A stretch of DNA of 64,000 nucleotides from Acetoanaerobium noterae (lineage in GTDB: Bacteria > Bacillota > Clostridia > Peptostreptococcales > Filifactoraceae). Every line of letters starts with the position of its first letter. The first letter of the stretch is position 1. Below the pieces are notes generated by a model. The model worked only from the letters and a program-made list of their open reading frames with translations, was not told the DNA's origin and ran no database searches. Location: the NCBI RefSeq assembly GCF_900168025.1, contig NZ_FUYN01000001.1, positions 310,001 through 374,000 on the forward strand. Reading direction: 5' to 3'. Both the position numbers and the translations under genes were made by a program. This document shows positions 19,081-28,831 of this stretch, piece by piece.

Positions 19081-19795
19081 AATCTTTATATATAATCTCT
19101 CCACGCTCATGGATAGTCAAAATTTCTATGCCTGTTTTATTGCTCATATGTTTTTTAAACTTATCTGTAACATCATATACATCTTGGAAATGCATAGGGA
19201 TGAATATCTTTGGCTTGATTTTTTCAATAAAGTATTCTCCACCCATGTAATATGCATGCTCCAATCTAGGATCTACTGGAAAAAAAGCAATATCTATATT
19301 ATTTTCAGTTATTTTTTCTATTTCAGATAAAAAAGCTTTTTTTGCATATTCCTTTTCATCTGACGTTTCACCTTCCCAATGCCACCAGTTTAAATCTCCT
19401 GCATGAAATATAGTCTTCGATTCTGCCGATATCAAAAATGATATCCCTTCATCTGTAGAGCCATAAGTCTTTATATTAATATCATCAATAATCAAAGTTT
19501 CATAAGGATTCATATAATAAATATTGTCTTGTTCATTTTTTACTCTTATTTCTTTATAAAAAATATAATTTACATTATCTGCATTAAAGGTAAGAATTTC
19601 TTTATCGTAATGGTCATAATGTCCATGAGATACAAAGATATACACATTTTTATCTTTTGGCATATCTTCAGGTTTTAGCTGACCACAATCTCTATATCTG
19701 TTTTTCTTACAGTTATCTTTAAAATAGTCGAAAATAAATAGATTGTTATCAAGTTCAACCATAAAGCCACTGTGAAACAAATACGTTATTTTCAA
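19079..19795 (-). CDS. MBL-fold metallo-hydrolase, UlaG-like
   Basis: A 238-residue beta-lactamase-fold protein. FVSHGHYDHYDKE carries the metal-binding HxHxDH signature near residue 55, TIFHAGDLNWW the next ligand region, and PMHFQDVYDV the C-terminal histidine. The family includes UlaG and many uncharacterised hydrolases; the substrate cannot be named. The start is TTG after AGGAGGGG. It lies 16 bases after the hypothetical gene at 19812 and may share its transcript. Confidence 0.85.
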   Translation of the reverse strand: MKITYLFHSGFMVELDNNLFIFDYFKDNCKKNRYRDCGQLKPEDMPKDKNVYIFVSHGHYDHYDKEILTFNADNVNYIFYKEIRVKNEQDNIYYMNPYETLIIDDINIKTYGSTDEGISFLISAESKTIFHAGDLNWWHWEGETSDEKEYAKKAFLSEIEKITENNIDIAFFPVDPRLEHAYYMGGEYFIEKIKPKIFIPMHFQDVYDVTDKFKKHMSNKTGIEILTIHERGEIIYKD

Positions 19796-19811
19796 TCATA
19801 CCCCTCCTAAT

Positions 19812-20348
19812 TTAAAATTTCCTAAGATTTCTCACACTAAGTGGTCTGTCGATAATTTCTTTCATAATTACTGCCCTTTTTAAATCATCTTGATTTCTAA
19901 ATAAATCTTTTTTTCGCTTATGCTTAGCTGTTTCAGAAGATGATAAAGAGCTACTATCGCTTCTTAAAACATAGTCAGAATTTAAAGATTTACCTTCATT
20001 GCTTTCAACAGAAATATCGTAATTTACATTATCTTTTTTGTATAAAGTCTGAGTGTTTGACTTATTTTTTTTACTCTCAAAGCTTTTTTTCTCAGCTTCA
20101 ATAGATTTGTTTTTTAATGATTTGGCTTTTTTAGCAAGGCTTTCAACTTTGTCCATAGATATTAAGTCTTTAGCTGGTCCTGTTTTCATTTCATTCCAAA
20201 TATCTTCCATCCGCTGAGAGTTATTTGAGGCTGTTTCATTCATATTTTGATTATTTTTCTGTTTAATTGACTTCTTTTTTTCATTTTTTTTCCCTGAAAA
20301 AATCGAAGAAATTATAAAAAAAATAATCAAACTTATCAAACCATCCAT
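19812..20348 (-). CDS. Hypothetical membrane-anchored, highly charged protein
   Basis: 178 residues of no family I recognise. The N-terminus has one hydrophobic helix (LISLIIFFIISSIF, about 4-17), followed by a long hydrophilic region rich in Lys, Ser, Asn and Glu with probable coiled-coil or disordered character. The last 25 residues (DLKRAVIMKEIIDRPLSVRN) form a more ordered-looking segment, resembling the end of Firmicute proteins found near flotillin or metallo-hydrolase genes, but I cannot assign it. GAGAGGTG precedes the ATG. It follows the floA terminator. Confidence 0.65.
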   Translation of the reverse strand: MDGLISLIIFFIISSIFSGKKNEKKKSIKQKNNQNMNETASNNSQRMEDIWNEMKTGPAKDLISMDKVESLAKKAKSLKNKSIEAEKKSFESKKNKSNTQTLYKKDNVNYDISVESNEGKSLNSDYVLRSDSSSLSSSETAKHKRKKDLFRNQDDLKRAVIMKEIIDRPLSVRNLRKF

Positions 20349-20388
20349 TTTGTCACCTCTCTTGATTAAAGCTTAATTCACAATAGAG

Positions 20389-20424
20389 AATATACTTGCC
20401 ACATAATCATGCAGCAAGTATATT
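20389..20424 (-). terminator. Intrinsic terminator after floA
   Basis: AATATACTTGC with GCAAGTATATT around a 14-base loop, immediately after the floA stop. Confidence 0.75.
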
Positions 20425-20429
20425 TATTA

Positions 20430-21440
20430 TTACTTTTTATGTTTATCAGACTCAGCGTGCTCTTGGTCTCTTTCTTCACTGTTTGCTATGGATTCCCTCA
20501 TTTGAGTATCTGCCATAATATTTTTCATATTATAATAATCCATTATGCCTAATTTTCCATTTTTGAACGCTTCAGCAATAGCTAGCGGAACTTCTGACTC
20601 CGATTCAACTAGCTTAGCTTGCATTTGAACCACAGTAGCTTTCATTTCTTGTTCTTGAGCTATAGCCATAGCTCTTCTTTCCTCTGCTTTTGCCTGAGCT
20701 ATTTTCTTATCAGCTTCAGCCTGATCAGTTTGAAGTTGAGCTCCTATATTTCTTCCGATATCTATATCTGCAATATCTATAGACAAAATTTCAAATGCCG
20801 TTCCTGAATCAAGTCCTTTATCAAGAACTGTTTTGGATATTTTATCTGGATTTTCTAATACCTCTTTATGATTTGTAGAGCTACCTACTGTAGTAACTAC
20901 ACCTTCGCCAACTCTGGCAATTATAGTTTCTTCACCAGCTCCACCAACAAGTCTTTCTATATTAGCCCTTACAGTAACTCTAGCCTTAACTTTCACCTCA
21001 ATACCATCTTTTGCAACAGCTGAAATAATAGGTGTCTCTATCACCTTTGGATTAACAGAAACCTGAACAGCTTCAAGAACATCTCTTCCTGCTAAGTCAA
21101 TAGCCGCAGCCTGCTCAAATTCTAAGTTTATATTTGCTCTTTGAGCTGCTATAAGTGCATCTACTACTGAATTTACATCTCCTCCAGCAAGATAGTGAGC
21201 CTCTAGCTTATCAATAGATAGATTTAATCCAGCCTTAGTTGCTTTAATCATAGGATTTACTATCTTAATAGGTTGAACTCTTCTAAATCTCATCCCTACA
21301 AGAGTCATAATTGATACCTTTACTCCAGAAAATAGAGCTGTAACCCATAGTCCTAGGGGAACAAAGCTTAAAAACATAGATAGTAAGAAAATTATTAATA
21401 CAAAAATTACTACAATTGAAATCAATGGTGCTAAATCCAT
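20430..21440 (-). CDS. floA: Flotillin-like protein FloA
   Basis: Scaffold of membrane microdomains. One N-terminal hydrophobic hairpin ([20 protein letters not shown]), a PHB/SPFH domain (about 40-210), then an alanine- and glutamate-rich coiled coil ([19 protein letters not shown]). Start chosen at the ATG at 21440 (GGAAGGTG upstream), one base after the nfeD stop; the earlier GTG is inside the ribosome site. About 336 residues, as for Bacillus YqfA. The floA-nfeD pair is conserved in Firmicutes. Confidence 0.95.
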   Translation of the reverse strand: MDLAPLISIVVIFVLIIFLLSMFLSFVPLGLWVTALFSGVKVSIMTLVGMRFRRVQPIKIVNPMIKATKAGLNLSIDKLEAHYLAGGDVNSVVDALIAAQRANINLEFEQAAAIDLAGRDVLEAVQVSVNPKVIETPIISAVAKDGIEVKVKARVTVRANIERLVGGAGEETIIARVGEGVVTTVGSSTNHKEVLENPDKISKTVLDKGLDSGTAFEILSIDIADIDIGRNIGAQLQTDQAEADKKIAQAKAEERRAMAIAQEQEMKATVVQMQAKLVESESEVPLAIAEAFKNGKLGIMDYYNMKNIMADTQMRESIANSEERDQEHAESDKHKK

Positions 21441-21441
21441 G

Positions 21442-22725
21442 TTATTCACCTTCCTTTTCTTTTACTTTAAGTCTACTGCCTTCTACACTTAATACTACCA
21501 CAATTTTATCTTTTTCTATATACCTGCCTTCAGAAATAGCATCTAACATTTTTCCATCTATGTCAATTTTTCCCGAAGGTCTTAAATAGGTTAGAGTTTT
21601 TGCAGTCATACCAATATAAGAGGTATCTTCTTTCGATGAAACAAAGCCATTTTCTTTATCTAAATTAGTACCAAGGAATAAGGTTTTTGATAAATTCCTT
21701 TTAGGAAGATACTTTATAATCAAAGCTACTATTATAGTTGTGATAAGAAGTGATATCCCAATTGACATAATTGCTTGATTAACTGAGGTAGATGCCATTA
21801 CAATACTTCCTAATATACCAGCTATCCCTGCTATTCCAAATATTCCAAATCCAGGCATGAATATTTCAACAAGCAGAAGAATTATTCCCAGTAAAAATAC
21901 TATTATTGCAAATGAGGTTGTGCTTCCAGAAATAATAGACCCTGCAAAAAATAATGAGAATCCAACAATTGAAAGAAATCCTCCAAATCCAAAGCCCGGT
22001 GTTATAACTTCAACTACGAGCCCTACAAATCCTAAAGTTAATAAAAGCTGACTAATTAACGATGATGATATAAATCCGATAATATTATCAGAAAGTTTCC
22101 TCATTGTAATAATTTCATTAACAGCGCTTAATCCTAAATCTTCATAGATTTCTTGTCTTGAGTTCATAGTTCCATCAGAAAAATTAAGCTCTTTTGCTTT
22201 ATTTGTCGTAAGATTTAACAGTTTATCTTTTCCTACTAAATTATCTATTTCTATAGAAGAATCTGCCATCGCTGCTACTAGTTTAGGATCCCTTCCTCTT
22301 TTTTCTGCTGTGGTTTCAAGAAGCGATTTCCAGTAGGATAAAGTTTTTTCAGTATTCGGTATTGGTTCAGCCGAGCCTATAGTAGAAGCCGGTGCCATAT
22401 AAAGCGAATTGGCTGAAATGCTAATCAAAACTCCTGCTGATTCTGCTTTAGTGTTTACATATGAAGCTGTTTTCACTTTCGATTTTAATATTTCTTGGCT
22501 AATTTTCTCTGCAGAATCAATTCTACCTCCTAATGTATCCACCTCAAATAAAATCAAGTCTGCATTTTTATTATTTGCATCTTCAATATTTTCTCTTACA
22601 TAGTTGAGCATTCCAGGATTGACTTCCCCGCTTATTTCTATAACGTACACATTGTCAGAAGCCCCAAAGCTTAAGCTAGGAATAATAGATAACATAAGAG
22701 CAAATATTAATAAAATACGTTTCAT
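21442..22725 (-). CDS. NfeD family membrane serine protease
   Basis: Partner of flotillin. The signal peptide ([20 protein letters not shown]) is followed by a ClpP-like protease domain with the catalytic serine in ESAGVLISI and lysine in the [12 protein letters not shown] segment, then four to five membrane helices (about 225-340) and a C-terminal OB-fold NfeD domain ([19 protein letters not shown]). Start placed at ATG 22725, directly after GGGGAGGTG; an earlier ATG would include that site. Upstream of floA in one operon. Confidence 0.92.
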   Translation of the reverse strand: MKRILLIFALMLSIIPSLSFGASDNVYVIEISGEVNPGMLNYVRENIEDANNKNADLILFEVDTLGGRIDSAEKISQEILKSKVKTASYVNTKAESAGVLISISANSLYMAPASTIGSAEPIPNTEKTLSYWKSLLETTAEKRGRDPKLVAAMADSSIEIDNLVGKDKLLNLTTNKAKELNFSDGTMNSRQEIYEDLGLSAVNEIITMRKLSDNIIGFISSSLISQLLLTLGFVGLVVEVITPGFGFGGFLSIVGFSLFFAGSIISGSTTSFAIIVFLLGIILLLVEIFMPGFGIFGIAGIAGILGSIVMASTSVNQAIMSIGISLLITTIIVALIIKYLPKRNLSKTLFLGTNLDKENGFVSSKEDTSYIGMTAKTLTYLRPSGKIDIDGKMLDAISEGRYIEKDKIVVVLSVEGSRLKVKEKEGE

Positions 22726-22831
22726 GATACACCTCCCCTTCATTATGCTTTGAGCGTTTTGTTTTATATTAAGTATATACCATTTAAACTGTTAATTTAT
22801 TACAATCTAAATACAATAAACAAAAAATATA

Positions 22832-22868
22832 AGACCGGTTAAAGTAAATTATCTACTATAACCGGTCT
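22832..22868 (-). terminator. Orphan intrinsic terminator upstream of nfeD
   Basis: AGACCGGTTA and TAACCGGTCT arms around a loop; on the minus strand it is followed by TTATATTTTTT. No protein gene ends here, so it would end a non-coding minus-strand transcript crossing 22870-23430. Confidence 0.65.
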
Positions 22869-22874
22869 CATTTT

Positions 22875-23432
22875 GAAACTTTAGTTCCATCCGTATTGTT
22901 TAGAAAACTTTGATCCATTAACTACCTCTTAAATTTTATTCATTTGGGTGAAAAACATTTCTAAAATGGTTCTCAAGCAAAACTTCTAAAATTCTTTCTT
23001 TTAAACTTTTTGTTACTAAGGTTTTTTAAATCTTTGAAACTTTGAAACTTTGAAACTTTGAATCATCGAAACTTTTTGAAACACTCTTAAAACTTAAAAC
23101 TAAATTTGAAACTCAACTTTTAAATCTTGCTTCTTAAATTTGTTTCATTGGTTCTTCTTTGTTTCTCTTTGTTTCATTTGAAACTCTTAAAGCTTGTTTC
23201 AATTTAAAAATTTGTTGCTTTGAAACTTTCTTACTCTTACATTTTGTTTCTAAAAAATTGATTTAAATCTTTCAAAATCCTAAATTCTCAATACTCACAC
23301 TTCAAACCTAAAACCATACTTTAAAGATTTAAATCTTTTTCTATTTATATGATTATCTTAAAAATTAAAAAGATAAATCATATATTTAGAAATTGTGAAA
23401 CTGTTGTAAACAATACGGTGTAATAAAGTTTC
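22875..23432. repeat. 558-base element with inverted ends and GAAAC/GTTTC repeats
   Basis: The left end (22875-22902, GAAACTTTAGTTCC..CCGTATTGTTTA) is nearly the reverse complement of the right end (23407-23432, TAAACAATACGG..AAAGTTTC). The interior has no coding frame but ten GAAAC and about six GTTTC words, including the tandem octamer TTTGAAAC at 23033-23060 and the perfect hairpin GTTTCATTTGAAAC (23171-23184). It could be a MITE-like relic or a large structured RNA closed by the end pairing. No target-site duplication is obvious. Confidence 0.5.
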
Positions 23433-23589
23433 TGTATTTAAAGAAGGACTTTCATCCTTCTTATTTTATATTTACCATTTAAATATTATTTTAAACATTA
23501 ATTTATAAAAAATTTGTAATTTTTTTTAAACTAATCATTGTTATAATAGAAATAGATAAGTAAAACTAGTAAAACTGGAGGCTACTCAA

Positions 23590-23925
23590 ATGAAATCTTT
23601 TTCTAAAATATCAGGATTACTGCTGATTACGTTAGGTATATTATTATTTTTGAACAGCTTAGGTTATATTTCTCATACTCCCTGGCAGCTCGTTAGAATT
23701 TACTGGCCGCTTATAATCATTTACCTAGGCATAGACGGCCTTCTGAGACCTAGTGGATCAAAAAATATAATCTTCAATTCCCTAGTTTGTTTATCCGGAC
23801 TCGTTCTTTTAGGGGATAACCTAAACCTATTTCACTTTAACTTGTTTTTGTTCATTGATAAATTCTGGCCAATTCTACTTATAATTCTAGGAATTAGCTT
23901 GATTGTCAAATCTGACAAAAAGTGA
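23590..23925 (+). CDS. Small membrane protein, LiaI/LiaF TM-region-like
   Basis: 111 residues with about four hydrophobic helices (ISGLLLITLGILLFL, IYWPLIIIYLGI, IIFNSLVCLSGLVLL, FWPILLIILGISLIV). The repeated W-P-x-x-x-I-x-L-G pattern matches the LiaI-LiaF-like transmembrane region (DUF5668). GGAGG lies eight bases before ATG and TTATAAT about 45 bases upstream. Role unknown; relatives are linked to envelope-stress systems, but no two-component genes are adjacent. Its last 39 bases overlap the convergent MFS gene. Confidence 0.75.
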   Translation: MKSFSKISGLLLITLGILLFLNSLGYISHTPWQLVRIYWPLIIIYLGIDGLLRPSGSKNIIFNSLVCLSGLVLLGDNLNLFHFNLFLFIDKFWPILLIILGISLIVKSDKK

Positions 23926-25161
23926 AACTATAAATGCCCCTGCAGAAAATACAAGTATTATTAAGAATGCTTTTTCTGTAGGGACGCCTCTTTGTAGATT
24001 AAGCGCGATTAAAAAATTTATAATTCCGCTTCCTATAAATTCCATGGTGTTTACTACAGAAGTAGCAACTCCTGCATTTTCAATTTTATTTGCATCCTTT
24101 GAAGCTGTAAATGCTAAAATATGAACCATAACTGCAATTCCCATCAAGAAAAATATAACTGGTATTTGATTTACAGGAGGCTTTCCTGCTTTTATTATTA
24201 AAAAATAAAACCACAGTAAAAAATATGTTCCTGTAAAAAACAATAAGCTTTTCTTATAATTGCCTTTTAACAGCCTATCTGATAGTGACATTACAGGCGA
24301 GCCTGCAATAAATCCAAATGTAAAGAAAACAACATAGCCTGAAGCTGCTATCTTACTCATATCATATACGCTTGTAAGATAGTTGACTGCCCAAAGTCCC
24401 ATCATAGATGTCATAGTAGATATGAAAAAAAAGATTATTAACATCGATGGATAGGTTCCCCTAGTTGTCAAAACCTCTTTTATCGCTTGAGAAAAACCTC
24501 TAGCCTTATGTATATTACTCACATCAAGCTCTTCATTTTTTTCTTTTTTTTCTCTTACAAAAAATAAAACTAAAATAAGTCCTAATAAGCTAAGTATCGA
24601 AATTATGTACAGAGTAGTTTGAGCTCCTGTAAATTTTATTAATACAGCCAAAGGTAAAGTCCCTGCAAACATTCCTAAATTAGAAATCAGTGCCATAAGT
24701 GCCGAAAGCTGAGAAAAATAAATTGGCTTAAACCACAATGCCTGAACCTTCATAATAGATATTATTACAACAGAGGTTCCTGCACCTATAAAAAATCTCG
24801 CTATCCATGCCAAATAATAACTATTGGTTAGACTAAATAATATGGATCCCAGAAGAGTCAACAACCCTCCCCAAATATTCAAGGTTCTAACTCCTACTTT
24901 ATCAATTAATATACCAGATGGAATCTGAAATACAGCATATCCATAAAATGCTGCCGATGTCAAAAATGAGAGCTGACTTATATCCATGTTAAGCCTTTGC
25001 ATTAAATAATCAGGCATAACCCCTATATATAATCTTTGTATAAATACCAAAATCATATTAATTACAAGAGCTCCCCAAACTATTATCCCTTCTTTATTAG
25101 CTATTATTCTTTGTTTTATAGATTGCTTAGATTTATTATCGATTATACTGCTTTGTTCCAT
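23887..25161 (-). CDS. MFS transporter
   Basis: A 424-residue major facilitator with twelve predicted helices. The motif-A-like loop GILIDKVGVRTLNIWGG lies between helices 2 and 3, and a central cytoplasmic loop (REKKEKNEELDVSNIHKA) at about 200-220. This is the anion/cation symporter-like branch; substrate unknown. The 3' end runs 39 bases into the convergent gene at 23590, so either the overlap is genuine or one stop was lost. Upstream neighbour yqeY is separated by its own terminator. Confidence 0.85.
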   Translation of the reverse strand: MEQSSIIDNKSKQSIKQRIIANKEGIIVWGALVINMILVFIQRLYIGVMPDYLMQRLNMDISQLSFLTSAAFYGYAVFQIPSGILIDKVGVRTLNIWGGLLTLLGSILFSLTNSYYLAWIARFFIGAGTSVVIISIMKVQALWFKPIYFSQLSALMALISNLGMFAGTLPLAVLIKFTGAQTTLYIISILSLLGLILVLFFVREKKEKNEELDVSNIHKARGFSQAIKEVLTTRGTYPSMLIIFFFISTMTSMMGLWAVNYLTSVYDMSKIAASGYVVFFTFGFIAGSPVMSLSDRLLKGNYKKSLLFFTGTYFLLWFYFLIIKAGKPPVNQIPVIFFLMGIAVMVHILAFTASKDANKIENAGVATSVVNTMEFIGSGIINFLIALNLQRGVPTEKAFLIILVFSAGAFIVSLFVRFDNQANS

Positions 25162-25283
25162 AGCCTTTTCACCTTCTATGCTCAGAAATTAAAAAGCGAT
25201 AATAATAACTCTACCCATTAAATCAATAGACTTGCTCATGGCTTCTAAAAAACTTACTATATTCACAATATTGTTATATAAAA

Positions 25284-25302
25284 AAGAGGCCAAAGGCCTC
25301 TT
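25284..25302 (-). terminator. Intrinsic terminator after yqeY
   Basis: AAGAGGCC, loop TTT, GGCCTCTT then T6 on the minus strand, just after the yqeY stop. Confidence 0.9.
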
Positions 25303-25310
25303 AGTATGCG

Positions 25311-25754
25311 TTAATTAAGGAATTTCTTAGCTATTTCGTTGATTCTTTTTCCATCAGCTCTGCCTTGCACTTTTGGCGTAGCCAAGCCCATGATTTTGCC
25401 CATATCTTTCATTGTTGATGCGCCAATTTGATTGATTATTTCTTGAATAATAGACTCCAGCTCATCATCTGTAAGCTGTTTTGGAAGATACTGCGTAAGA
25501 ATGTCTATCTCTTGCTCTGTCTGCAGGATTAAATCTTCTCTTTGCGCTTTTTTAAATTCTTCAAGTGCATCTTTTCTCTGCTTAACTTGTTTGGCTATAA
25601 TTGCTAAAACATCTTCATCAGAGAGTTCGACTCTTTCATCCACTTCCTTTTGTTTTACAGCAGAACGAATAAGGGTAACCACTGACTTTCTTACTTGTTC
25701 TTTATTTTTCATGGATTCTTTAAGGTCATCCATAAGTTTGTCCTTAAGAGTCAT
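25311..25754 (-). CDS. yqeY: GatB/YqeY domain protein
   Basis: About 147 residues consisting of the YqeY domain related to the tail of the amidotransferase subunit GatB. KSVVTLIRSAVKQKEVDER and the C-terminal MGKIMGLATPKVQGRADGKR are family hallmarks. The exact function is unknown, perhaps tRNA-linked. Start set at ATG 25754 (AGAGGTGA eight bases upstream); an ATG nine bases earlier sits too close to that site. It follows rpsU, as in most Firmicutes. Confidence 0.93.
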   Translation of the reverse strand: MTLKDKLMDDLKESMKNKEQVRKSVVTLIRSAVKQKEVDERVELSDEDVLAIIAKQVKQRKDALEEFKKAQREDLILQTEQEIDILTQYLPKQLTDDELESIIQEIINQIGASTMKDMGKIMGLATPKVQGRADGKRINEIAKKFLN

Positions 25755-25769
25755 AACATTCACCTCTAT

Positions 25770-25946
25770 TTATCTTTTCTTTTTCCTCGCTGCCTCAGCT
25801 TTTTTCTTTCTCTTAACACTCGGCTTGTCGTAATGCTCTCTCTTTCTAACTTCAGACATTACACCTGAAAGAGCGCATTGACGCTTAAATCTCTTAAGAG
25901 CGCTGTCTAATGATTCATTCTCTTTAACTTTTACTTCTGTTGCCAT
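25770..25946 (-). CDS. rpsU: 30S ribosomal protein S21
   Basis: 58 residues, basic: the N-terminus [20 protein letters not shown] is the S21 signature and the tail is Lys/Arg-rich ([14 protein letters not shown]). The ATG at 25946 follows GGAGGG by eight bases; an earlier in-frame ATG lies upstream of that site. Second-last gene of the rsmE-mtaB-hit-rpsU-yqeY series. Confidence 0.97.
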   Translation of the reverse strand: MATEVKVKENESLDSALKRFKRQCALSGVMSEVRKREHYDKPSVKRKKKAEAARKKKR

Positions 25947-26069
25947 TTCCTTATCCCTCCCCTCCATTACTAACACTGTTACGATAATATGGAGTTGTCA
26001 ATCTATTTATTGGCTGGGCATTGATACTAAATCATTATAAACTGAAATCACTATTATTTCAAGAGTTTT

Positions 26070-26411
26070 TTAACCTGGAGGCCACTTAAGATTTCTTCCC
26101 CCTAATAAATGAAAATGTAAATGGAAAACTGTCTGCCCTCCATCAGCATTACAATTGTTTACAATCCTAAATCCTGACTCAGCAATTCCCTCATCTTTGG
26201 CGATTTTTGATGCTACCTTTAGCATCTTTTGTCCTAAATCACTTGACTCATCCAAATCTAAAATATTAGCCACGTGCAATTTTGGAACTATAACAATATG
26301 TACGGGAGCTTCAGGAGCTATGTCTCTGAACGCTAATATTTCATCATCTTCATAAACTTTATTTGATGGGATATCGCCATTTACTATAGAGCAAAAAATA
26401 CAATCTGACAT
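26070..26411 (-). CDS. hinT: Histidine triad (HIT/HinT) hydrolase
   Basis: Nucleotide phosphoramidase. The triad HLHFHLLGG is present near residue 99, and the start CIFCSIVNGDIPS is typical. 113 residues. It lies between mtaB and rpsU. The cellular substrate is not known for most bacterial members. Confidence 0.93.
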   Translation of the reverse strand: MSDCIFCSIVNGDIPSNKVYEDDEILAFRDIAPEAPVHIVIVPKLHVANILDLDESSDLGQKMLKVASKIAKDEGIAESGFRIVNNCNADGGQTVFHLHFHLLGGRNLKWPPG

Positions 26412-26482
26412 TATAACACCCCCTAGCTAATCTATGTATATATCTACACTATTATACCTCATTAATTAGAATTTTCATAATA

Positions 26483-27847
26483 TTAAATCTCATTTTGTAT
26501 TATTTTTCCATATATTTTTTTATTCTCTAGTCTATCAATATTTACTCGAGCTATCTCGCCAATTAAATCCATGTCTGATTGCACATGAACTTTTACGTAA
26601 TTCATTGTATGTCCTTCATAGATACCATTTTCAGATGACTCAAAAAGTACTTCAACCTCTTTGCCAACTAGCTTTTCTTCAAACTCGAGCTTATTTTTTT
26701 CTGCAAGCTCAATAAGCACTTCGCTTCTATGATTTTTAATCTCTGGCTTAACTTGATTGTCCATAGCTGCAGCTTTAGTTCCTTCTCTAGGTGAGAATTT
26801 GAATATATGCATCTCATAAAGATTTATATCCTCTAAGTATGCTCTTGTTTCTTCAAACTCAGCATCACTTTCTCCTGGAAATCCAACTATTATATCTGTA
26901 GTAATCGCAGCATCAGGATAAATTTTTCTAATTTTATCGACAGCCGATTTATACTCTGCTTTATCATAGCGTCTGTTCATTCTCTCAAGCACACTATCGC
27001 TTCCACTTTGAAGAGATAAATGAAAATGCGGACAGAATTTATCAACTTCTTTAAGCTCACTTAAAAAATCATCCGTTATAATAAGAGGCTCCACTGAGCT
27101 AGTTCTTATTCTATGTATCCCATCTATATCATTAATTGCTTTTATTACATCTATTAGCCTTATATCACCCAAATCCTTGCCATAAGAAGCTACATGGATT
27201 CCTGTTAATACAACTTCCTTATATCCATTTTTCGCAAGAGATTTCACCTCAGAAATTATATCGTTAATCGGCCTACTTCTTACTGGTCCTCTTGTATATG
27301 GAATAATACAATAACTACAAAATCTATCACAGCCCTCTTGAATTTTCAAAAATGCTCTAGTCTTTCCATAAGTCTCTTCTATAGAAAGAGCTTCAAATAC
27401 TCTTTGCTTCATTATATCTTCTACTTCAATAACATGATCCTTCACATCTAGCTTCTCTACTTCTGTAACTATCTTGTTTCTATCGCTAGTTCCCATGACA
27501 AGATTAACGCCCTCGATAGCGATTACTTCATCCGGTGATTTTTGAGAATAACACCCTACAACGGCAATTATTGCATTTTCATTATGTTTTTTTGCTCTTC
27601 TAATCATTTGTCTTGATTTTTTATCAGACATAGAGGTTACTGTACAAGTATTAATCACATATACATCTGCAAAGCTTTCAAAATCCGTTACTTCATATCC
27701 TGCATCTCTAAAAAGATGCTCCATAGCATCTGTCTCATATTGATTAACTTTACAGCCAAGTGTAAAAAATGCTACTTGCTTATGTCTTTGATATCTATTA
27801 TAAAAATCCTCTGCCAATAAGGACAACTGCACTTTAGGTTTTAACAT
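26483..27847 (-). CDS. mtaB: tRNA t6A37 methylthiotransferase MtaB
   Basis: Radical-SAM enzyme adding a methylthio group to t6A at position 37 of ANN-decoding tRNAs. It has an N-terminal UPF0004 domain (FFTLGCKVNQYETDAMEHLF, extra cluster cysteines), the radical SAM motif CDRFCSYC (about 173-180) and a C-terminal TRAM domain. AGGAGG seven bases before ATG fixes the start, giving about 22 extra residues before the usual family N-terminus. In order with rsmE and prmA. Confidence 0.94.
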   Translation of the reverse strand: MLKPKVQLSLLAEDFYNRYQRHKQVAFFTLGCKVNQYETDAMEHLFRDAGYEVTDFESFADVYVINTCTVTSMSDKKSRQMIRRAKKHNENAIIAVVGCYSQKSPDEVIAIEGVNLVMGTSDRNKIVTEVEKLDVKDHVIEVEDIMKQRVFEALSIEETYGKTRAFLKIQEGCDRFCSYCIIPYTRGPVRSRPINDIISEVKSLAKNGYKEVVLTGIHVASYGKDLGDIRLIDVIKAINDIDGIHRIRTSSVEPLIITDDFLSELKEVDKFCPHFHLSLQSGSDSVLERMNRRYDKAEYKSAVDKIRKIYPDAAITTDIIVGFPGESDAEFEETRAYLEDINLYEMHIFKFSPREGTKAAAMDNQVKPEIKNHRSEVLIELAEKNKLEFEEKLVGKEVEVLFESSENGIYEGHTMNYVKVHVQSDMDLIGEIARVNIDRLENKKIYGKIIQNEI

Positions 27848-27935
27848 AATCTTCCTCCTATTAATAATTCAAGAAAAGATTCTATCATAAAAAACAAGAT
27901 AAAAAAAGTATATTATAGAAATTTAAAAAGCAAAA

Positions 27936-27988
27936 ATGCTTTTAAAGCCTAAGGTCTAATCAAGCTAGACTACGAACTTTAAAAGCAT
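27936..27988 (-). terminator. Intrinsic terminator between rsmE and mtaB
   Basis: ATGCTTTTAAAG pairs with CTTTAAAAGCAT, with an inner GGTCTA/TAGACT stem, and a T-rich tail on the minus strand. Confidence 0.7.
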
Positions 27989-28074
27989 CATTGATTTTAC
28001 AAAATTATTGTGAATATAACTAGGTTTCCTATTTCCATTAGCAATCTCACTTTTTATAACCAGTTAGATTCTTA

Positions 28075-28821
28075 CTATGTTTGTATATTTTCAGCTTCAT
28101 ATGCTATTATAGCACTAGCAACCACTGCTGCTGTTTCTGTTCTAAGTATTCTAGCACCTAAAGTCAGCACCTTACATCCATTTGATTCTAGTAATTCTAT
28201 TTCCTCAGGAGTTATTCCACCTTCAGGGCCTACTATTACTCCAATACTTTCTATGTCTGATAAAGCTAGTGAAGCAAAGTAAGATTTTAAATTATTTTCT
28301 TCTTCACACTCATAGAAAACAATATTTATGGTATTGCTTTTTAATTCTTTGACGAGTTCTTTAAAAGTCATCGGACTTTCTATCTTAGGTATGTGATTTC
28401 TTTTGCTTTGCTTGGCGGCCTCATAAATAATTCTTTGAAGCCTTGCAATTTTTTTATCTTCTTTTTCTTCTTTTATGGAGCTAACGCAGCGCTTAAATTC
28501 AACAGGGGTAATAGAATATACTCCTATTTCCGTTAGCTTTTGAGCGATTAAATCCAGTTTTTGACCCTTAGGAACTCCTTGATATACTTTAATCTGAACT
28601 CCTAGTTCTCTTTTTATTGCCACTTCTTCAATCACCTTATACTCAACACTGTCTTTTGAAATGGCAATAATTTCGCATAGATATTCCTTTTCGTTAGAAT
28701 CTACAACCTCTATTTTGTCATTTACTCTAAGCCTTAATACTTTCGATATATGCTTTACATCCTCTTGATTCTCTATGAAAGTTGATTGGGATATTTCCTG
28801 TCTTATAAAAAATCTATCCAT
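28075..28821 (-). CDS. rsmE: 16S rRNA m3U1498 methyltransferase
   Basis: SPOUT-class methyltransferase with an N-terminal PUA-like domain and a C-terminal trefoil knot: VIVGPEGGITPEEIELLES and LGARILRTETAAVVAS are the SAM-binding motifs. 248 residues. It starts ten bases after prmA, forming dnaJ-prmA-rsmE. Confidence 0.95.
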   Translation of the reverse strand: MDRFFIRQEISQSTFIENQEDVKHISKVLRLRVNDKIEVVDSNEKEYLCEIIAISKDSVEYKVIEEVAIKRELGVQIKVYQGVPKGQKLDLIAQKLTEIGVYSITPVEFKRCVSSIKEEKEDKKIARLQRIIYEAAKQSKRNHIPKIESPMTFKELVKELKSNTINIVFYECEEENNLKSYFASLALSDIESIGVIVGPEGGITPEEIELLESNGCKVLTLGARILRTETAAVVASAIIAYEAENIQT

Positions 28822-28831
28822 TTTAAATCAC

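Larger units (their letters stand above)
22726..23589. other. 864-base gene-free region with a repeat-rich element
   Basis: Contains, left to right, the nfeD promoter region, an intrinsic-terminator hairpin (22832-22868), the 558-base element described separately, a second hairpin AAGAAGGA / TCCTTCTT (23440-23462), and the promoter of the next gene (TTATAAT near 23540). I see no reading frame with a ribosome site on either strand. Confidence 0.7.

Noticed and set aside
23033-23184. GAAAC/GTTTC repeats as a CRISPR array
   Set aside because: The units are 5-8 bases with an 8-base or irregular period, spacers are missing and no cas gene lies in the window.
22875-23432. Complete insertion sequence
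   Set aside because: The ends look like inverted repeats but there is no transposase frame and no clear target duplication.
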